Assembly: GCF_026870175.2 (NCBI RefSeq)
Contig: NZ_CP113977.2
Span: forward strand, 496,001-560,000
DNA length: 64,000 bases
Source: Flavobacterium aestivum
GTDB taxonomy: Bacteria; Bacteroidota; Bacteroidia; Flavobacteriales; Flavobacteriaceae
Direction: 5' to 3'
The notes under the pieces were generated by a model that worked only from the letters and a program-made list of their open reading frames with translations, had not been told where the DNA came from and searched no databases. A program made the position numbers and the translations under genes. Shown piece by piece: positions 44,361 to 54,602 of the stretch (positions are counted from its first letter, which is position 1; each line of letters opens with the position of its first letter).

Positions 44361-46856
44361 CTAAAAAACAATTTTATTGGATTGTTTCATACCATTATCC
44401 AATATTGTTACCACTACAAGTATTTGCTTAGTCGAGTCAATACTCGTGATAATACATTCATTACTATTCACAGAATCTTTTTCATAAAGCTGCCTTCCTC
44501 TTAAATCATAGATTAAGACTTTAGCAATAGTTTCCGCAAATGACGCTATCTTTATTTGACGATTCTTTGCTGATACCGTTATCTTTTCTTCTTTCTTATT
44601 AGAATTAATACTACTTTCAGCTTTCCCATTTGCTACTAATTCAACTTGGTTTTTACTCTTCACTACTCCTGAATTATCTTTATAACATATTATAAAGCGA
44701 TCATTAAACGTTCCAGTAGTGGTAGAAAAAGTGTAAGCTCCATTCGTTAAATTATGAACAACATTAGCTGTCTTATCTTCAATAAAAATTGCTTGATTTA
44801 CTAGTATCCCATCTATTTGATCAATGCTTATTGTAAATGCCCCATCAATAGTAGTTTTATATCCTAATGGCACTTTATCCACTTTATCAAAAGGCAAAGT
44901 GCGACCTTGAATCACAAAATTCTTATTATCATTAACACTATAAAAATCAACATACTTATTACCGTCTGAACTCAATCCGTCATAAGCTGTATCAAAACCA
45001 TTAGTCGCTCCAGTAGCATAACCCACTAATATTTGCTTAAATACCCCTTCAGCATTGGTTAAATTCAGCCAAACACGATGTTTCTCTATAGCTACAGTTT
45101 TTGATTTAACTCCTTTAAAAAATTGTGTATTCTTACCCTGAGCATTTATGCGCATACTGTTATTAAAAACAACAGGACCTGACCCTTCTGCACTTATTGC
45201 CATAAAAGATTGCCCAGCTGCTATATATCCCGAAGGAATATTTGCATTTGCATCTTTAGTACTCGCAGCAGCTGTACCAACTCCTCCCAAACAATTATAA
45301 GAAGCATAATCAGCTTCGGAGTATTTATTACTGGAAATAGCCGTATTATGTGTCCAAAAATGAATAGTTCCCTGAATCCTATTAGTATTGATACAGTTTT
45401 CTAATAAAAAATCATCTGCACTGATTGCTGACGGATACGGGTTTCCAATCAGATTGCTATATCCAACTGGAGCAATTGGAAACGAGTAAACCCCATTATT
45501 AGGTATTCCTATGAATTCAACTGATTGCGCATACGTATTTGCTGTTGGATCTGGCCAAAATTGTGGCTTTGGCACTCTAATAATGTATCCCTTGCCCGGA
45601 GTCATAGTATTTGCACTTGACTCGACTATCCATTTATTTGAAGAATAACTAAAATATTTATCTGACAATGTATTAGGAGATAATGCATAAAGTGTTTGTC
45701 CTGCAACTGGTGAAGACCAATACGTATAATCAAAATTTTTCATGGGTGTCGTATTGCATTTATAAACAATCGCACCCGTATTGACTGCATAATTATTTAC
45801 CTGAATCAAACTCGCTTTATTCTCAAAAATTAAAACGCCTGTGCCTTTAAGCTCTAAGCCATCTTCCAGTTTCAAAACTACGCCAGAATTGACCCCTACA
45901 GAAACCCCTGAATCTACTATACAAGAACAAGCTTCCATATTAGTAGGTATTGTATAATTACTGGAGAAAATAGCAATTTTGGAGCTATCTGGAGTACCAT
46001 TAGACCATAAACCCGAATTATATGTTGTAGACGAACGAAAGGCTTCTACTGTATTTGAATAATCGCTATAACCACATTCATTTTTAGCACGTAGACGCAC
46101 ATAATACGTTTTTCCAGCAACTAATCCTGTTACTTTTTGAGTTGTACTATTACCTAGCGTTCTATTATCATATCCTAAAACAAAATCTCTAAAATTAGCA
46201 TCCGTTGCAACATCCAAATTATATTCGGTAATATCTGGAATAGCCTGCCAATTCACATCAAAAGAAGTTGATGCACATGTAACATTGATGTCATCTAAAT
46301 GAGGCGTCTCAAGTATAGTACAACCTACTGTTCCATTAAAAGCAAAACTATTAATACTAAAGGTTCCAGTACCGGTTTTAGCAGCCCATCCATAAATCCT
46401 GAAAGTAATAGCTTTGGTTATATTTTGAAAAACAGAGCTTGATAATGATATTGTTCTTCCTGCAGCAGAAACTGTCCCAATATTTGAACGAAAGCCATCT
46501 ACACTAGACCGAAAAGCAAAATGTATAGGTCCGTTTATAGAAACTTGTCCCTTATATACAAAACTCTTAAAATCAATTTTTTTCCCTGGACTTGGGGTTA
46601 TAGCAAATTCAAAATAATCTGTTGGATCAACACCTACTGTATTCCAACCCGTAGCATTATATCTATTTTTCGCATTTTTACCTAAGATTCCTTTTCCTCT
46701 ACTTATACCCGAAACAGAAATATTTGGATCAACTATTTGTCCTGTTCTATAAGGATTTAAAGCATTTGGGTTAATACCAGTTATTGGATTTAAAAATATA
46801 GATTGACCTAAAGACAAAAATGGAAACAAGATTACCAAAGAAAAAAGTTTTTTCAT
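44361..46856 (-). CDS. Large secreted T9SS protein A (FN3-containing)
   Basis: Predicted 831-residue protein with a signal peptide (KKLFSLVILFPFLSLG). The N-terminal part contains a beta-sandwich and, at about 185-275, an FN3 domain (TEYNLDVATDANFRDFVLGY; KTYYVRLRAKNECGYSDYSN). From about residue 330 it carries the region shared with the three genes to the right (FDYTYWSSPVAGQTLYALSP; IGNPYPSAISADDFLLEN; EKHRVWLNLTNAEGVFKQIL; GTFNDRFIICYK). It ends in a type C-like T9SS signal (KVLIYDLRGRQLYEKDSVNS). A cell-surface or released adhesin-type function is likely. Confidence 0.75.
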   Translation of the reverse strand: MKKLFSLVILFPFLSLGQSIFLNPITGINPNALNPYRTGQIVDPNISVSGISRGKGILGKNAKNRYNATGWNTVGVDPTDYFEFAITPSPGKKIDFKSFVYKGQVSINGPIHFAFRSSVDGFRSNIGTVSAAGRTISLSSSVFQNITKAITFRIYGWAAKTGTGTFSINSFAFNGTVGCTILETPHLDDINVTCASTSFDVNWQAIPDITEYNLDVATDANFRDFVLGYDNRTLGNSTTQKVTGLVAGKTYYVRLRAKNECGYSDYSNTVEAFRSSTTYNSGLWSNGTPDSSKIAIFSSNYTIPTNMEACSCIVDSGVSVGVNSGVVLKLEDGLELKGTGVLIFENKASLIQVNNYAVNTGAIVYKCNTTPMKNFDYTYWSSPVAGQTLYALSPNTLSDKYFSYSSNKWIVESSANTMTPGKGYIIRVPKPQFWPDPTANTYAQSVEFIGIPNNGVYSFPIAPVGYSNLIGNPYPSAISADDFLLENCINTNRIQGTIHFWTHNTAISSNKYSEADYASYNCLGGVGTAAASTKDANANIPSGYIAAGQSFMAISAEGSGPVVFNNSMRINAQGKNTQFFKGVKSKTVAIEKHRVWLNLTNAEGVFKQILVGYATGATNGFDTAYDGLSSDGNKYVDFYSVNDNKNFVIQGRTLPFDKVDKVPLGYKTTIDGAFTISIDQIDGILVNQAIFIEDKTANVVHNLTNGAYTFSTTTGTFNDRFIICYKDNSGVVKSKNQVELVANGKAESSINSNKKEEKITVSAKNRQIKIASFAETIAKVLIYDLRGRQLYEKDSVNSNECIITSIDSTKQILVVVTILDNGMKQSNKIVF

Positions 46857-47120
46857 AAAAACGTATTTTATAATTAATTATATAAAAAATCTTAAAAAGT
46901 TCATATTCAGTATTATTTCAAATGTAAGAAATATACTTATTTATATGTATTGTTTTTAACAATTAAATTCATATTTTTTTTACAAAATACATGCTATTAC
47001 AATTACAAATTTTACTTAGTTCTTGTTTAATTCCTATTCAGTTTTATAAATTCCAGCCACAAAAAAATCCCATTCTGATAATTCAGAATGGGATTCATAA
47101 TTTAGTAATATTCTATTTTC
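46857..47120 (-). terminator. Non-coding gap holding the terminator of protein B
   Basis: AATCCCATTCTG (47066-47077) pairs with CAGAATGGGATT (47084-47095). Reading leftward it is followed by a T run, so it ends the gene at 47121. The rest of the gap should hold the promoter of protein A. Confidence 0.8.
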
Positions 47121-50100
47121 TTAAAAAACTATCTCCTTAGTGATCCATTTACCATTGATTAACTGAGTTAAAACAATTAAAAACTGGTCGCTGGAATCTA
47201 AATTACTGATAACATATTCATTTCTATTTACGTGTTCCTTTTGATACAGTAGCCTACCTCTTAAGTCATAAACCATAACTGTTCCAATAGTTTCATCAAA
47301 TGAATTAATTTTAATTTGATGATCCTTTACAGATACAACAACTGCTCTTCCTTTATTTTCAAAACCATCAGTACCTAATGTACTACCTCCTTTAGTTGGA
47401 TCTAAAGCTATTGGATCGGTTACTACTGGAGTAGTCACTATTGGATCTTTTATTACAGGATCTTTTATTACAGGGTCAGTTACCACTGGGTCTTTCACTA
47501 CCGGATCAGTTACCACTGGATCTTTTACTACAGGGTCAGTTACCACTGGGTCTTTCACTACCGGATCAGTTATTACTGGATCTTTTACTACAGGATCAGT
47601 CACAACTGGGTCTTTCACTACTGGATCGGTTACCACTGGATCTTTTACTACAGGATCAGTCACAACTGGGTCTTTTACAATTGGATCTGTTACAACTGGT
47701 GTATTATCCACATAACGTAAAACAAAACGATCATTGAACACTCCTTTTTGAGTAGAAAAAGAATAAGCACCATTTTTCAAGTTATGAATAACATTAGTAA
47801 CCTTATCTTCAACAAAAACAGCTTGACTAGCCAAAACTCCATCTACTTTATCAATGCTTATCGTAAATGTTCCTTCAACTGTCGTTTTATATCCTAATGG
47901 TACTTTATCTGTTTTGTCAAAAGGCAAAGCACGTCCTTGAATTACTAAATTCTTACTTTCATTAATACTGTAAAAATCGATATACTTATTACCATCAAAA
48001 CTTTCTCCATCAAAAGCAAGGTCATTAGCAGGAGTTGCTCCTGTAACATAACCCACTAATGTTTGTTTGAAAGCACCATTGTCATTAGCTAAGTTTAACC
48101 AAACTCGGTGTTTTACTATTTCAGTCTTTTTAGTTTTAGCTCCTTTAAAGAATTGTGCATTACTATTGGCAACACCTACTCGCATACTATTGTTAAAAGT
48201 AACAGATCCGGTAAAGCCTGCTCCTTTTTTGGTTACTGCAAAAAAGGATTGACCAGCTGCTATATTACCATCTGGTGCCGATCCTCCGCTTCCTGCAGGC
48301 AAAGTATTCACTCCTCCAACTCCATTATATGAAGCATAATCCGTAGAAGAATACATTAAATTTGAAATAGCTGTATTATGTGTCCAAAAATAGATTGTTC
48401 CATCAATTTCTTTATTGTTTGCTGCTAAAAAGTCATCAGCACTCATTGCAGACGAATATGGATTTCCAATTAAGTTACCATCTCCATCTGTTGTACCAAT
48501 TGGCAATGAATAAACCCCATTATTAGGAACTCCAACAAATTGTACTGGTTGTGCATAAGGAAAACTAACAACTTCTCCATTTGGCCAAGGTGTACCTCCA
48601 TTGTCTTTCGGTGTTCTAATGATATATCCTTTTCCAACTTTCATTGGCGTAGCACCTGGCTCCACTTTCCATGCATTGTTCACATAACTAAGATACTTAT
48701 CTGACAATGTATTTGGAGATAATACATTCAGTTTTTGCCCAACAACTGGTGATGACCAATAAGTATAATCGAAATTCTTCATCGGTTTCGCTTTACGCTT
48801 ATAGATAATAGTCCCCGTATTGACAGCCGCATCATTCACTTGTACCAAACTCGCATTGTTCTCAAAAGTTAAAGTACTTGTAGGGTCAACATTCAATCCA
48901 TTTACAACCTTTAAGATAGCGGTATCATTCGCTCCTCCAGCAACTCCTACTACTACCTTAACTCCTGGATTCACTTGACAAGAACAAGCGTTTAATTGAG
49001 TTGTTATAGTAAAGTCTCCGTTAAAAACAACTATATCGGTTACTGTTGGTGGTGTTGTGTCTCCAGTTTTAGACCATTTAGTCCCATCCCAAGTATTTGT
49101 TGTTGGCGAATTAATAACGATTGACGAAGTGCCTGCAGAAATACATCCAGAAGCATTTTTCATTGTAACACTATAAGTTCCCGGCATAACGTTAAAAACT
49201 CCTGTCGTATTCGTATAATCTATTCCATCTACACTATAAGTAATACCTGCTCCTGTTGGTGCTGTAACCGTGATTGTTCCTGTTGGTACCACACAAGTAG
49301 GCTGAGTCGTAGCCGACGCCGTTGGTGCTGCTGGTAATGGACTAACAGTAACAGTTACAGGTGTTGTATATACTGAATAACAAGTTGTACCGCCACTTAC
49401 AGATACTGTTCTGCGTTGGTAGCTTGTTGTTGCTGTCAAAGCTGGTGGCGAATAAGTAGCACTTGTTGCTCCACCTATGGTAACATAACTTCCACTTGCG
49501 TTAGTTTGCCATTCGTAGGTAATTGTTCCTGAACCAGTTCCCGCTGTAGACGATGTCAAAGCTGCCGGAGTGGCTCCGTTACAGATTGTTTGATCCGCTG
49601 CTATTATTCCCGCTGTAACCGCAGCATTTACCGTGATAGTTACTGGTGTAGTATATGCTGAATAACAAGTTGTACCGCCGCTTACTGATACAGTTCTACG
49701 TTGGTAACTTGTTGTTGCTGTCAAAGCTGGTGGCGAATAAGTAGCACTTGTTGCTCCTCCTATGGTAACGTAGCTTCCACTTGCGTTGGTTTGCCATTCG
49801 TATGTAATCGTTCCCGAACCAGTTCCCGCTGTAGACGAGGTCAAAACTGCCGGAGTGGCTCCGTTACAGATCGTTTGATCTGCTGCTATTGTTCCTGCTG
49901 TAACTGCAGCGTTTACTGTAATAGTTACTGGTGTTGTATATGCTGAATAACAAGTCGTACCACCGCTTACAGATACAGTTCTGCGTTGGTAACTTGTTGT
50001 TGCTGTCAAAGCTGGTGGCGAATAAGAGGCGCTTGTTGCTCCGCCTATGGTAACATAACTTCCACTCGCATTAGTTTGCCATTCGTACGTAATCGTTCCT

Positions 50101-53100
50101 GAACCAGTTCCTGCTGTAGATGATGTCAAAGCCGCTGGAGTTGCTCCGTTACAGATTGTTTGATCCGCTGCTATTGTTCCTGCTGTAACTGCCGCGTTTA
50201 CAGTAATAGTTACTGGTGTTGTATATGCTGAATAACAAGTTGTACCGCCACTTACAGATACAGTTCTGCGTTGGTAACTTGTTGTTGCTGTCAAAGCTGG
50301 TGGCGAGTAAGTAGCACTTGTTGCCCCACCTATGGTAACATAACTTCCACTTGCGTTGGTTTGCCATTCGTACGTAATCGTTCCTGAACCAGTTCCAGCT
50401 GTAGACGATGTCAAAGCTGCCGGAGTTGCTCCGTTACAGATTGTTTGATCCGCCGATATTGTTCCTGCTGTAACTGCAGCGTTTACTGTGATCGTTACTG
50501 GTGTTGTATATACTGAATAACAAGTTGTACCGCCGCTTACAGATACTGTTCTGCGTTGATAGCTTGTTGTTGTTGTCAAAGCTGGTGGTGAATAAGTAGC
50601 ACTTGTTGCTCCACCTATGGTAACATAACTTCCACTTGCGTTAGTTTGCCATTCGTACGTAATTGTTCCTGAACCAGTTCCCGCTGTAGACGATGTCAAA
50701 GCTGCCGGAGTTGTTCCATTACAGATCGTTTGGTTCGCTGCTATTGTTCCTGCTGTAACTGCAGCGTTTACTGTGATCGTTACTGGTGTTGTATATACTG
50801 AATAACAAGTTGTACCGCCACTTACAGATACTGTTCTGCGTTGGTAGCTTGTTGTTGTTGTCAAAGCTGGTGGCGAATAAGTAGCACTTGTTGCTCCTCC
50901 TATGGTTACATAACTTCCACTTGCGTTAGTTTGCCATTCGTAGGTAATCGTTCCTGAACCTGTTCCCGCTGTAGACGATGTCAAAGCTGCCGGAGTTGCT
51001 CCGTTACAGATCGTTTGATCCGCTGCTATTGTTCCTGCTGTAACTGCCGCGTTTACTGTGATCGTTACTGGTGTTGTATATACTGAATAACAAGTTGTAC
51101 CACCACTTACAGATACTGTTCTACGTTGGTAGCTTGTTGTTGTTGTCAAAGCTGGTGGCGAATAAGTAGCACTTGTTGCTCCTCCTATGGTAACATAACT
51201 TCCACTTGCATTAGTTTGCCATTCGTACGTAATCGTTCCTGAACCGGTTCCAGCTGCAGACGATGTCAAAGCTGCCGGAGTTGCTCCGTTACAAATCGTT
51301 TGATCCGCTGCTATTGTTCCCGCTGTAACCGCAGCATTTACTGTAATAGTTACTGGTGTAGTATATGCTGAATAACAAGTCGTACCACCACTTACAGATA
51401 CTGTTCTGCGTTGGTAACTTGTTGTCGCTGTCAAAGCCGGTGGCGAGTAAGTAGCACTTGTTGCTCCACCTATGGTAACGTAACTTCCACTTGCATTAGT
51501 TTGCCATTCGTATGTAATCGTTCCTGAACCAGTTCCTGCTGTAGACGAGGTCAAAGCTGCTGGAGTTACTCCGTTACAGATTGTTTGAGCAGTTCCTATT
51601 GTTCCTGCTGTAACAATTGCATTTACAGTCACCGTTACCGCTTGAGTTGCTGTACAGCCATTCCCATTAGTAATCGTCATTGTTCCTGTATAAGTTCCCG
51701 AAGTTGTACCAGCTGTTATTGCAATTGTATTTAGACTTCCTCCACCTGCTAAAAATGCAAAAGCTGTATTTGCTTGGTTTGTTAATCCTGCTGCATTTGC
51801 AGCCGCATTCCAAACGATACTATAACTTGTTGGCGCACTACTTGTTGCTGTATAGGTCAACGATGTCGTTTGAGCACCTGCACTATAACATACTGCCTGA
51901 GCTGTTCCTATTGTTGTAATTGTTGGCGCAGTATTGGTTGCATTTACTACCCAAGATCCTGAATTTGTACAACCCTTTAAAGAAGTAGTCAAATTATACG
52001 TTCTTGCTGTTAATCCTGTAATATTTTTTAAACTTGAAGTAAAACCAGCTGGAGTAGAAGTCCAACTGTATACATAAGGATCTGTCCAAACTGGGCTATT
52101 AACAAAGGTACCTGTAGGCGCTACACTACCCACTCCTGAAACTGTAGTCCCAGAACCTTCGTTAAAACTATATCCTGCTAACAAACCTGATTGTGATGCA
52201 TCATACGTTACAAATCCAGAAGACAAATTTGTAATCTCTGTTGCTGTAAGCGCTCTATTCCAAAATCCTAATTTAAATACCTCCCCAGTCAAACCAATTC
52301 CTCCGGGATCCATTATACCCCAACCTATTTTTGTTGTATAATTAGTATCTGAACCATAATTTGACGTAGCACTCCCCCCTGTTACTGGTGTTCCACCATC
52401 TAAATAAATTTTCAAACCTCCTGTAGTTCCATCACCTGTAACTGCAATATGATGCCAAGCATTACCTGCGGGAAAAGAAGCTAAAGGTAAATCGACACTA
52501 CCTCCGTTATAAGTCCAACATCTTAAACTATTATTTTCAAAAGCAATCTCAATTACATCATTTTGTCCAAACAGTGACATTCTAGAAGTATAATTGGCTG
52601 GGTCAAACTTTATCCAACCCTCAACTGTAAATGCTGCTCTATTAGAAAGCATTTTTGCATTAAAATCTATATATTGATTACTAGCGCTCAAAAAAGCTAA
52701 TGAAGCTGGAGCTGCAGCATTTGTAACCGTAATTGTTCCTGTAGCATCCGTAGGGCAAGAAACATTTGTAGCCGTAGCTGTAGGCGTAGGAGGTGTACTA
52801 TAGTTAAGAACAGCAACACTTCCGCTCATGGTAGAAGTACAACTTCCTACATTTCTTGTTGCTAAAACAGTATAAGTCCCTGTAGCATTAAAAGTTCCAA
52901 AGCTTATCGCACTACCTGTACCAGCAACTGCAGAACCAACTGCAACAGTACCTTTCAATAACTGATAACTAACTCCTGTTTCAGAATTCGCTAACCCTAT
53001 CGGAGATCCTGCAGCTGTACTACAAAAATTTCCACCGGTACCAGTCATTGCATAAACTGAAGGTGTACAAGGGGTCCAAGTATAAACTTGTCCATTTTGT

Positions 53101-53744
53101 GGTTTAGTATTAATATTGGTTGTAAAAGTTGAGGATTGAGCCGTTGGCGAAGCTCCTGAATTGTTTAATGTTAAGTATTTATCATTAGCATCATAAATAC
53201 CAATAGAGGCAGAACCACTGCTCACTGACTTAGTCCCTTGATTGTAAAGGTATTCAATTACATTTGTGGTTTCATACAACCATACTTGAAATGAAATGAC
53301 ATCAGGAGCTGAATTATAATCCCATCTTTGTTGACTCCACTCCAATTTGAATATTCTATTGGGTGCAACTCCAGTTGTAACATATCTTGTACTTATCGTG
53401 TTTTTTAGATCATCCCACAAAGGAAACAAAATTGGTTTTGCGCTACTTGCATTCGTAGAATTATTAATATAAAACGCATTGCTTGTTCCTCCAAAAGTTA
53501 GCCAACCATTACTAGATACTTTTATTTGCGTATATGCTGTTGTCCCAAAAGTAAAAGAAAATGGCAAATTTATAGCAGAAGATATTGCTTCATCATCATT
53601 ATCATTCGTAAACGACGGTGTAGTACCAGTCAATGCGCTATAAGTTCTTGTGGATGCAGAAAAATTATAAGTATCAGCACCTTGACTATAAGTCAATAAA
53701 GGCAATAAAAACAATAAAAAAACAGTAGGTAAAATTCTATTCAT
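47121..53744 (-). CDS. Giant secreted T9SS protein B with LamG domain and eight 95-residue repeats
   Basis: Predicted 2207 residues from ATG 53744 (MNRILPTVFLLFLLPLLTYS, a good signal peptide); an ATG at 53768 would add eight. Regions in order: N-terminal beta domain (to about 270), a LamG/concanavalin-like domain near 350-540 (FTVEGWIKFDPANYTSRMSL; AWHHIAVTGDG), Ig/PKD-like modules, eight near-identical Ig-like repeats at about 707-1465 (GTITYEWQTNASGSYVTIGG), the shared region from about 1540 (FDYTYWSSPVVGQKLNVLSP), a Val-x-Asp-Pro repeat tract at about 2015-2110, and a type C-like T9SS signal (MVYDLRGRLLYQKEHVNRNE). Likely a surface adhesin reaching far from the cell. Confidence 0.8.
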   Translation of the reverse strand: MNRILPTVFLLFLLPLLTYSQGADTYNFSASTRTYSALTGTTPSFTNDNDDEAISSAINLPFSFTFGTTAYTQIKVSSNGWLTFGGTSNAFYINNSTNASSAKPILFPLWDDLKNTISTRYVTTGVAPNRIFKLEWSQQRWDYNSAPDVISFQVWLYETTNVIEYLYNQGTKSVSSGSASIGIYDANDKYLTLNNSGASPTAQSSTFTTNINTKPQNGQVYTWTPCTPSVYAMTGTGGNFCSTAAGSPIGLANSETGVSYQLLKGTVAVGSAVAGTGSAISFGTFNATGTYTVLATRNVGSCTSTMSGSVAVLNYSTPPTPTATATNVSCPTDATGTITVTNAAAPASLAFLSASNQYIDFNAKMLSNRAAFTVEGWIKFDPANYTSRMSLFGQNDVIEIAFENNSLRCWTYNGGSVDLPLASFPAGNAWHHIAVTGDGTTGGLKIYLDGGTPVTGGSATSNYGSDTNYTTKIGWGIMDPGGIGLTGEVFKLGFWNRALTATEITNLSSGFVTYDASQSGLLAGYSFNEGSGTTVSGVGSVAPTGTFVNSPVWTDPYVYSWTSTPAGFTSSLKNITGLTARTYNLTTSLKGCTNSGSWVVNATNTAPTITTIGTAQAVCYSAGAQTTSLTYTATSSAPTSYSIVWNAAANAAGLTNQANTAFAFLAGGGSLNTIAITAGTTSGTYTGTMTITNGNGCTATQAVTVTVNAIVTAGTIGTAQTICNGVTPAALTSSTAGTGSGTITYEWQTNASGSYVTIGGATSATYSPPALTATTSYQRRTVSVSGGTTCYSAYTTPVTITVNAAVTAGTIAADQTICNGATPAALTSSAAGTGSGTITYEWQTNASGSYVTIGGATSATYSPPALTTTTSYQRRTVSVSGGTTCYSVYTTPVTITVNAAVTAGTIAADQTICNGATPAALTSSTAGTGSGTITYEWQTNASGSYVTIGGATSATYSPPALTTTTSYQRRTVSVSGGTTCYSVYTTPVTITVNAAVTAGTIAANQTICNGTTPAALTSSTAGTGSGTITYEWQTNASGSYVTIGGATSATYSPPALTTTTSYQRRTVSVSGGTTCYSVYTTPVTITVNAAVTAGTISADQTICNGATPAALTSSTAGTGSGTITYEWQTNASGSYVTIGGATSATYSPPALTATTSYQRRTVSVSGGTTCYSAYTTPVTITVNAAVTAGTIAADQTICNGATPAALTSSTAGTGSGTITYEWQTNASGSYVTIGGATSASYSPPALTATTSYQRRTVSVSGGTTCYSAYTTPVTITVNAAVTAGTIAADQTICNGATPAVLTSSTAGTGSGTITYEWQTNASGSYVTIGGATSATYSPPALTATTSYQRRTVSVSGGTTCYSAYTTPVTITVNAAVTAGIIAADQTICNGATPAALTSSTAGTGSGTITYEWQTNASGSYVTIGGATSATYSPPALTATTSYQRRTVSVSGGTTCYSVYTTPVTVTVSPLPAAPTASATTQPTCVVPTGTITVTAPTGAGITYSVDGIDYTNTTGVFNVMPGTYSVTMKNASGCISAGTSSIVINSPTTNTWDGTKWSKTGDTTPPTVTDIVVFNGDFTITTQLNACSCQVNPGVKVVVGVAGGANDTAILKVVNGLNVDPTSTLTFENNASLVQVNDAAVNTGTIIYKRKAKPMKNFDYTYWSSPVVGQKLNVLSPNTLSDKYLSYVNNAWKVEPGATPMKVGKGYIIRTPKDNGGTPWPNGEVVSFPYAQPVQFVGVPNNGVYSLPIGTTDGDGNLIGNPYSSAMSADDFLAANNKEIDGTIYFWTHNTAISNLMYSSTDYASYNGVGGVNTLPAGSGGSAPDGNIAAGQSFFAVTKKGAGFTGSVTFNNSMRVGVANSNAQFFKGAKTKKTEIVKHRVWLNLANDNGAFKQTLVGYVTGATPANDLAFDGESFDGNKYIDFYSINESKNLVIQGRALPFDKTDKVPLGYKTTVEGTFTISIDKVDGVLASQAVFVEDKVTNVIHNLKNGAYSFSTQKGVFNDRFVLRYVDNTPVVTDPIVKDPVVTDPVVKDPVVTDPVVKDPVVTDPVVKDPVITDPVVKDPVVTDPVVKDPVVTDPVVKDPVVTDPVIKDPVIKDPIVTTPVVTDPIALDPTKGGSTLGTDGFENKGRAVVVSVKDHQIKINSFDETIGTVMVYDLRGRLLYQKEHVNRNEYVISNLDSSDQFLIVLTQLINGKWITKEIVF
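47400..47700 (-). repeat. Val-Asp-Pro repeat tract of protein B
   Basis: About fifteen short repeats of the type DPVVKDPVVT lie between the shared region and the T9SS signal. DNA copies are close to identical. A similar but more diverged tract is in protein D (59690-59930). Confidence 0.85.
49350..51630 (-). repeat. Eight tandem 285-bp repeats in protein B
   Basis: Period 285 bp (95 codons), measured between the TGAATAACAAGT marks at 49373 and 49658. Eight copies are counted in the translation. They differ at a few residues (TATT/TTTT, YSAYT/YSVYT, ADQ/ANQ), showing recent amplification and exchange. Copy number may vary between strains. Confidence 0.9.
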
Positions 53745-53768
53745 ATTATTTTGGGGGAATTTTGTCAT

Positions 53769-54602
53769 AATTTAGATATACAGATCAATAACGTAAAAAA
53801 GCTTAATTTTTAGCTATATTACTCTATAGCTTTTTATAAAAATAACTCTCTTTTTTTACTACATTTTGTCATACTAAATCAAAAACAGGTATTTATACGC
53901 GCCAAAAATAAACATTAAAAAATTATTTTCTCTATAAGTAACCAAAATTGCACCTTAATTTTATCAAATAATTCAAATTCATTCCTTTTGTAAGTCTCAG
54001 ATTCTAAAAATAACTATCATAAATCTGTAAGATGTGATTTTATGAGAACTACTTTAAAATTTTAGGAACACTTTTGGTATGCAAAAAAACATGAAAAGAC
54101 ACACAGGCTTTTCATGTTTTTCAAATCTTTTAAATTACCTTCTATTTCACTGAATACAAATTCTTTAATTCCCTATTAATTATAGCAAAACAAGGGCAAG
54201 AACAAGAGTCATTTTTTGCCTCAATGAAACCGCCATAATTCCTTTTTCACAAATAGAAACAAAACCATACCCCATTACTGCATAGTAATCGGAAAACAAA
54301 AAAATAGCGATTTACATTTGGTAGAAGGTATTAAAAAAACAAAACATTTTGCGTCAACTTAAAGTGATATTCTAAGTAGTATTGGGAAGATGACACTGTA
54401 TAATTTAAAAATGTAAAGAAGGGAGAAGAAAAACTTTCTTTATAATAAAAAGACGAAGGTATTTCAAAAAATGATTACAAGAAATAAATCCCCCTCAACA
54501 ACAGACAGATACAATGTATTTGCCTGTTGTTAATGATTGGAGAATCTAAAAAAATTACCTAATTCAAACTATTAAAAAATAAACTAAAAAAACTAACATT
54601 TA
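53769..54602. other. Non-coding gap between proteins B and C
   Basis: About 830 bases without a gene. It contains a symmetric hairpin AAACATGAAAAG (54087-54098) / CTTTTCATGTTT (54108-54119) flanked by A and T runs, likely a two-way terminator. There is also an imperfect hairpin near 54505-54540 (AACAACAG / CTGTTGTT) just downstream of protein C. Confidence 0.6.

Noticed and set aside
47441..47737. Rightward Leu/Gln-rich repeat protein
   Set aside because: It is the antisense reading of the Val-Asp-Pro repeat tract; similar artefacts occur at 59649-59970.
49350..51630. CRISPR array
   Set aside because: The repeats are 285 bp, contiguous, in frame and coding; there are no unique spacers and no cas genes.
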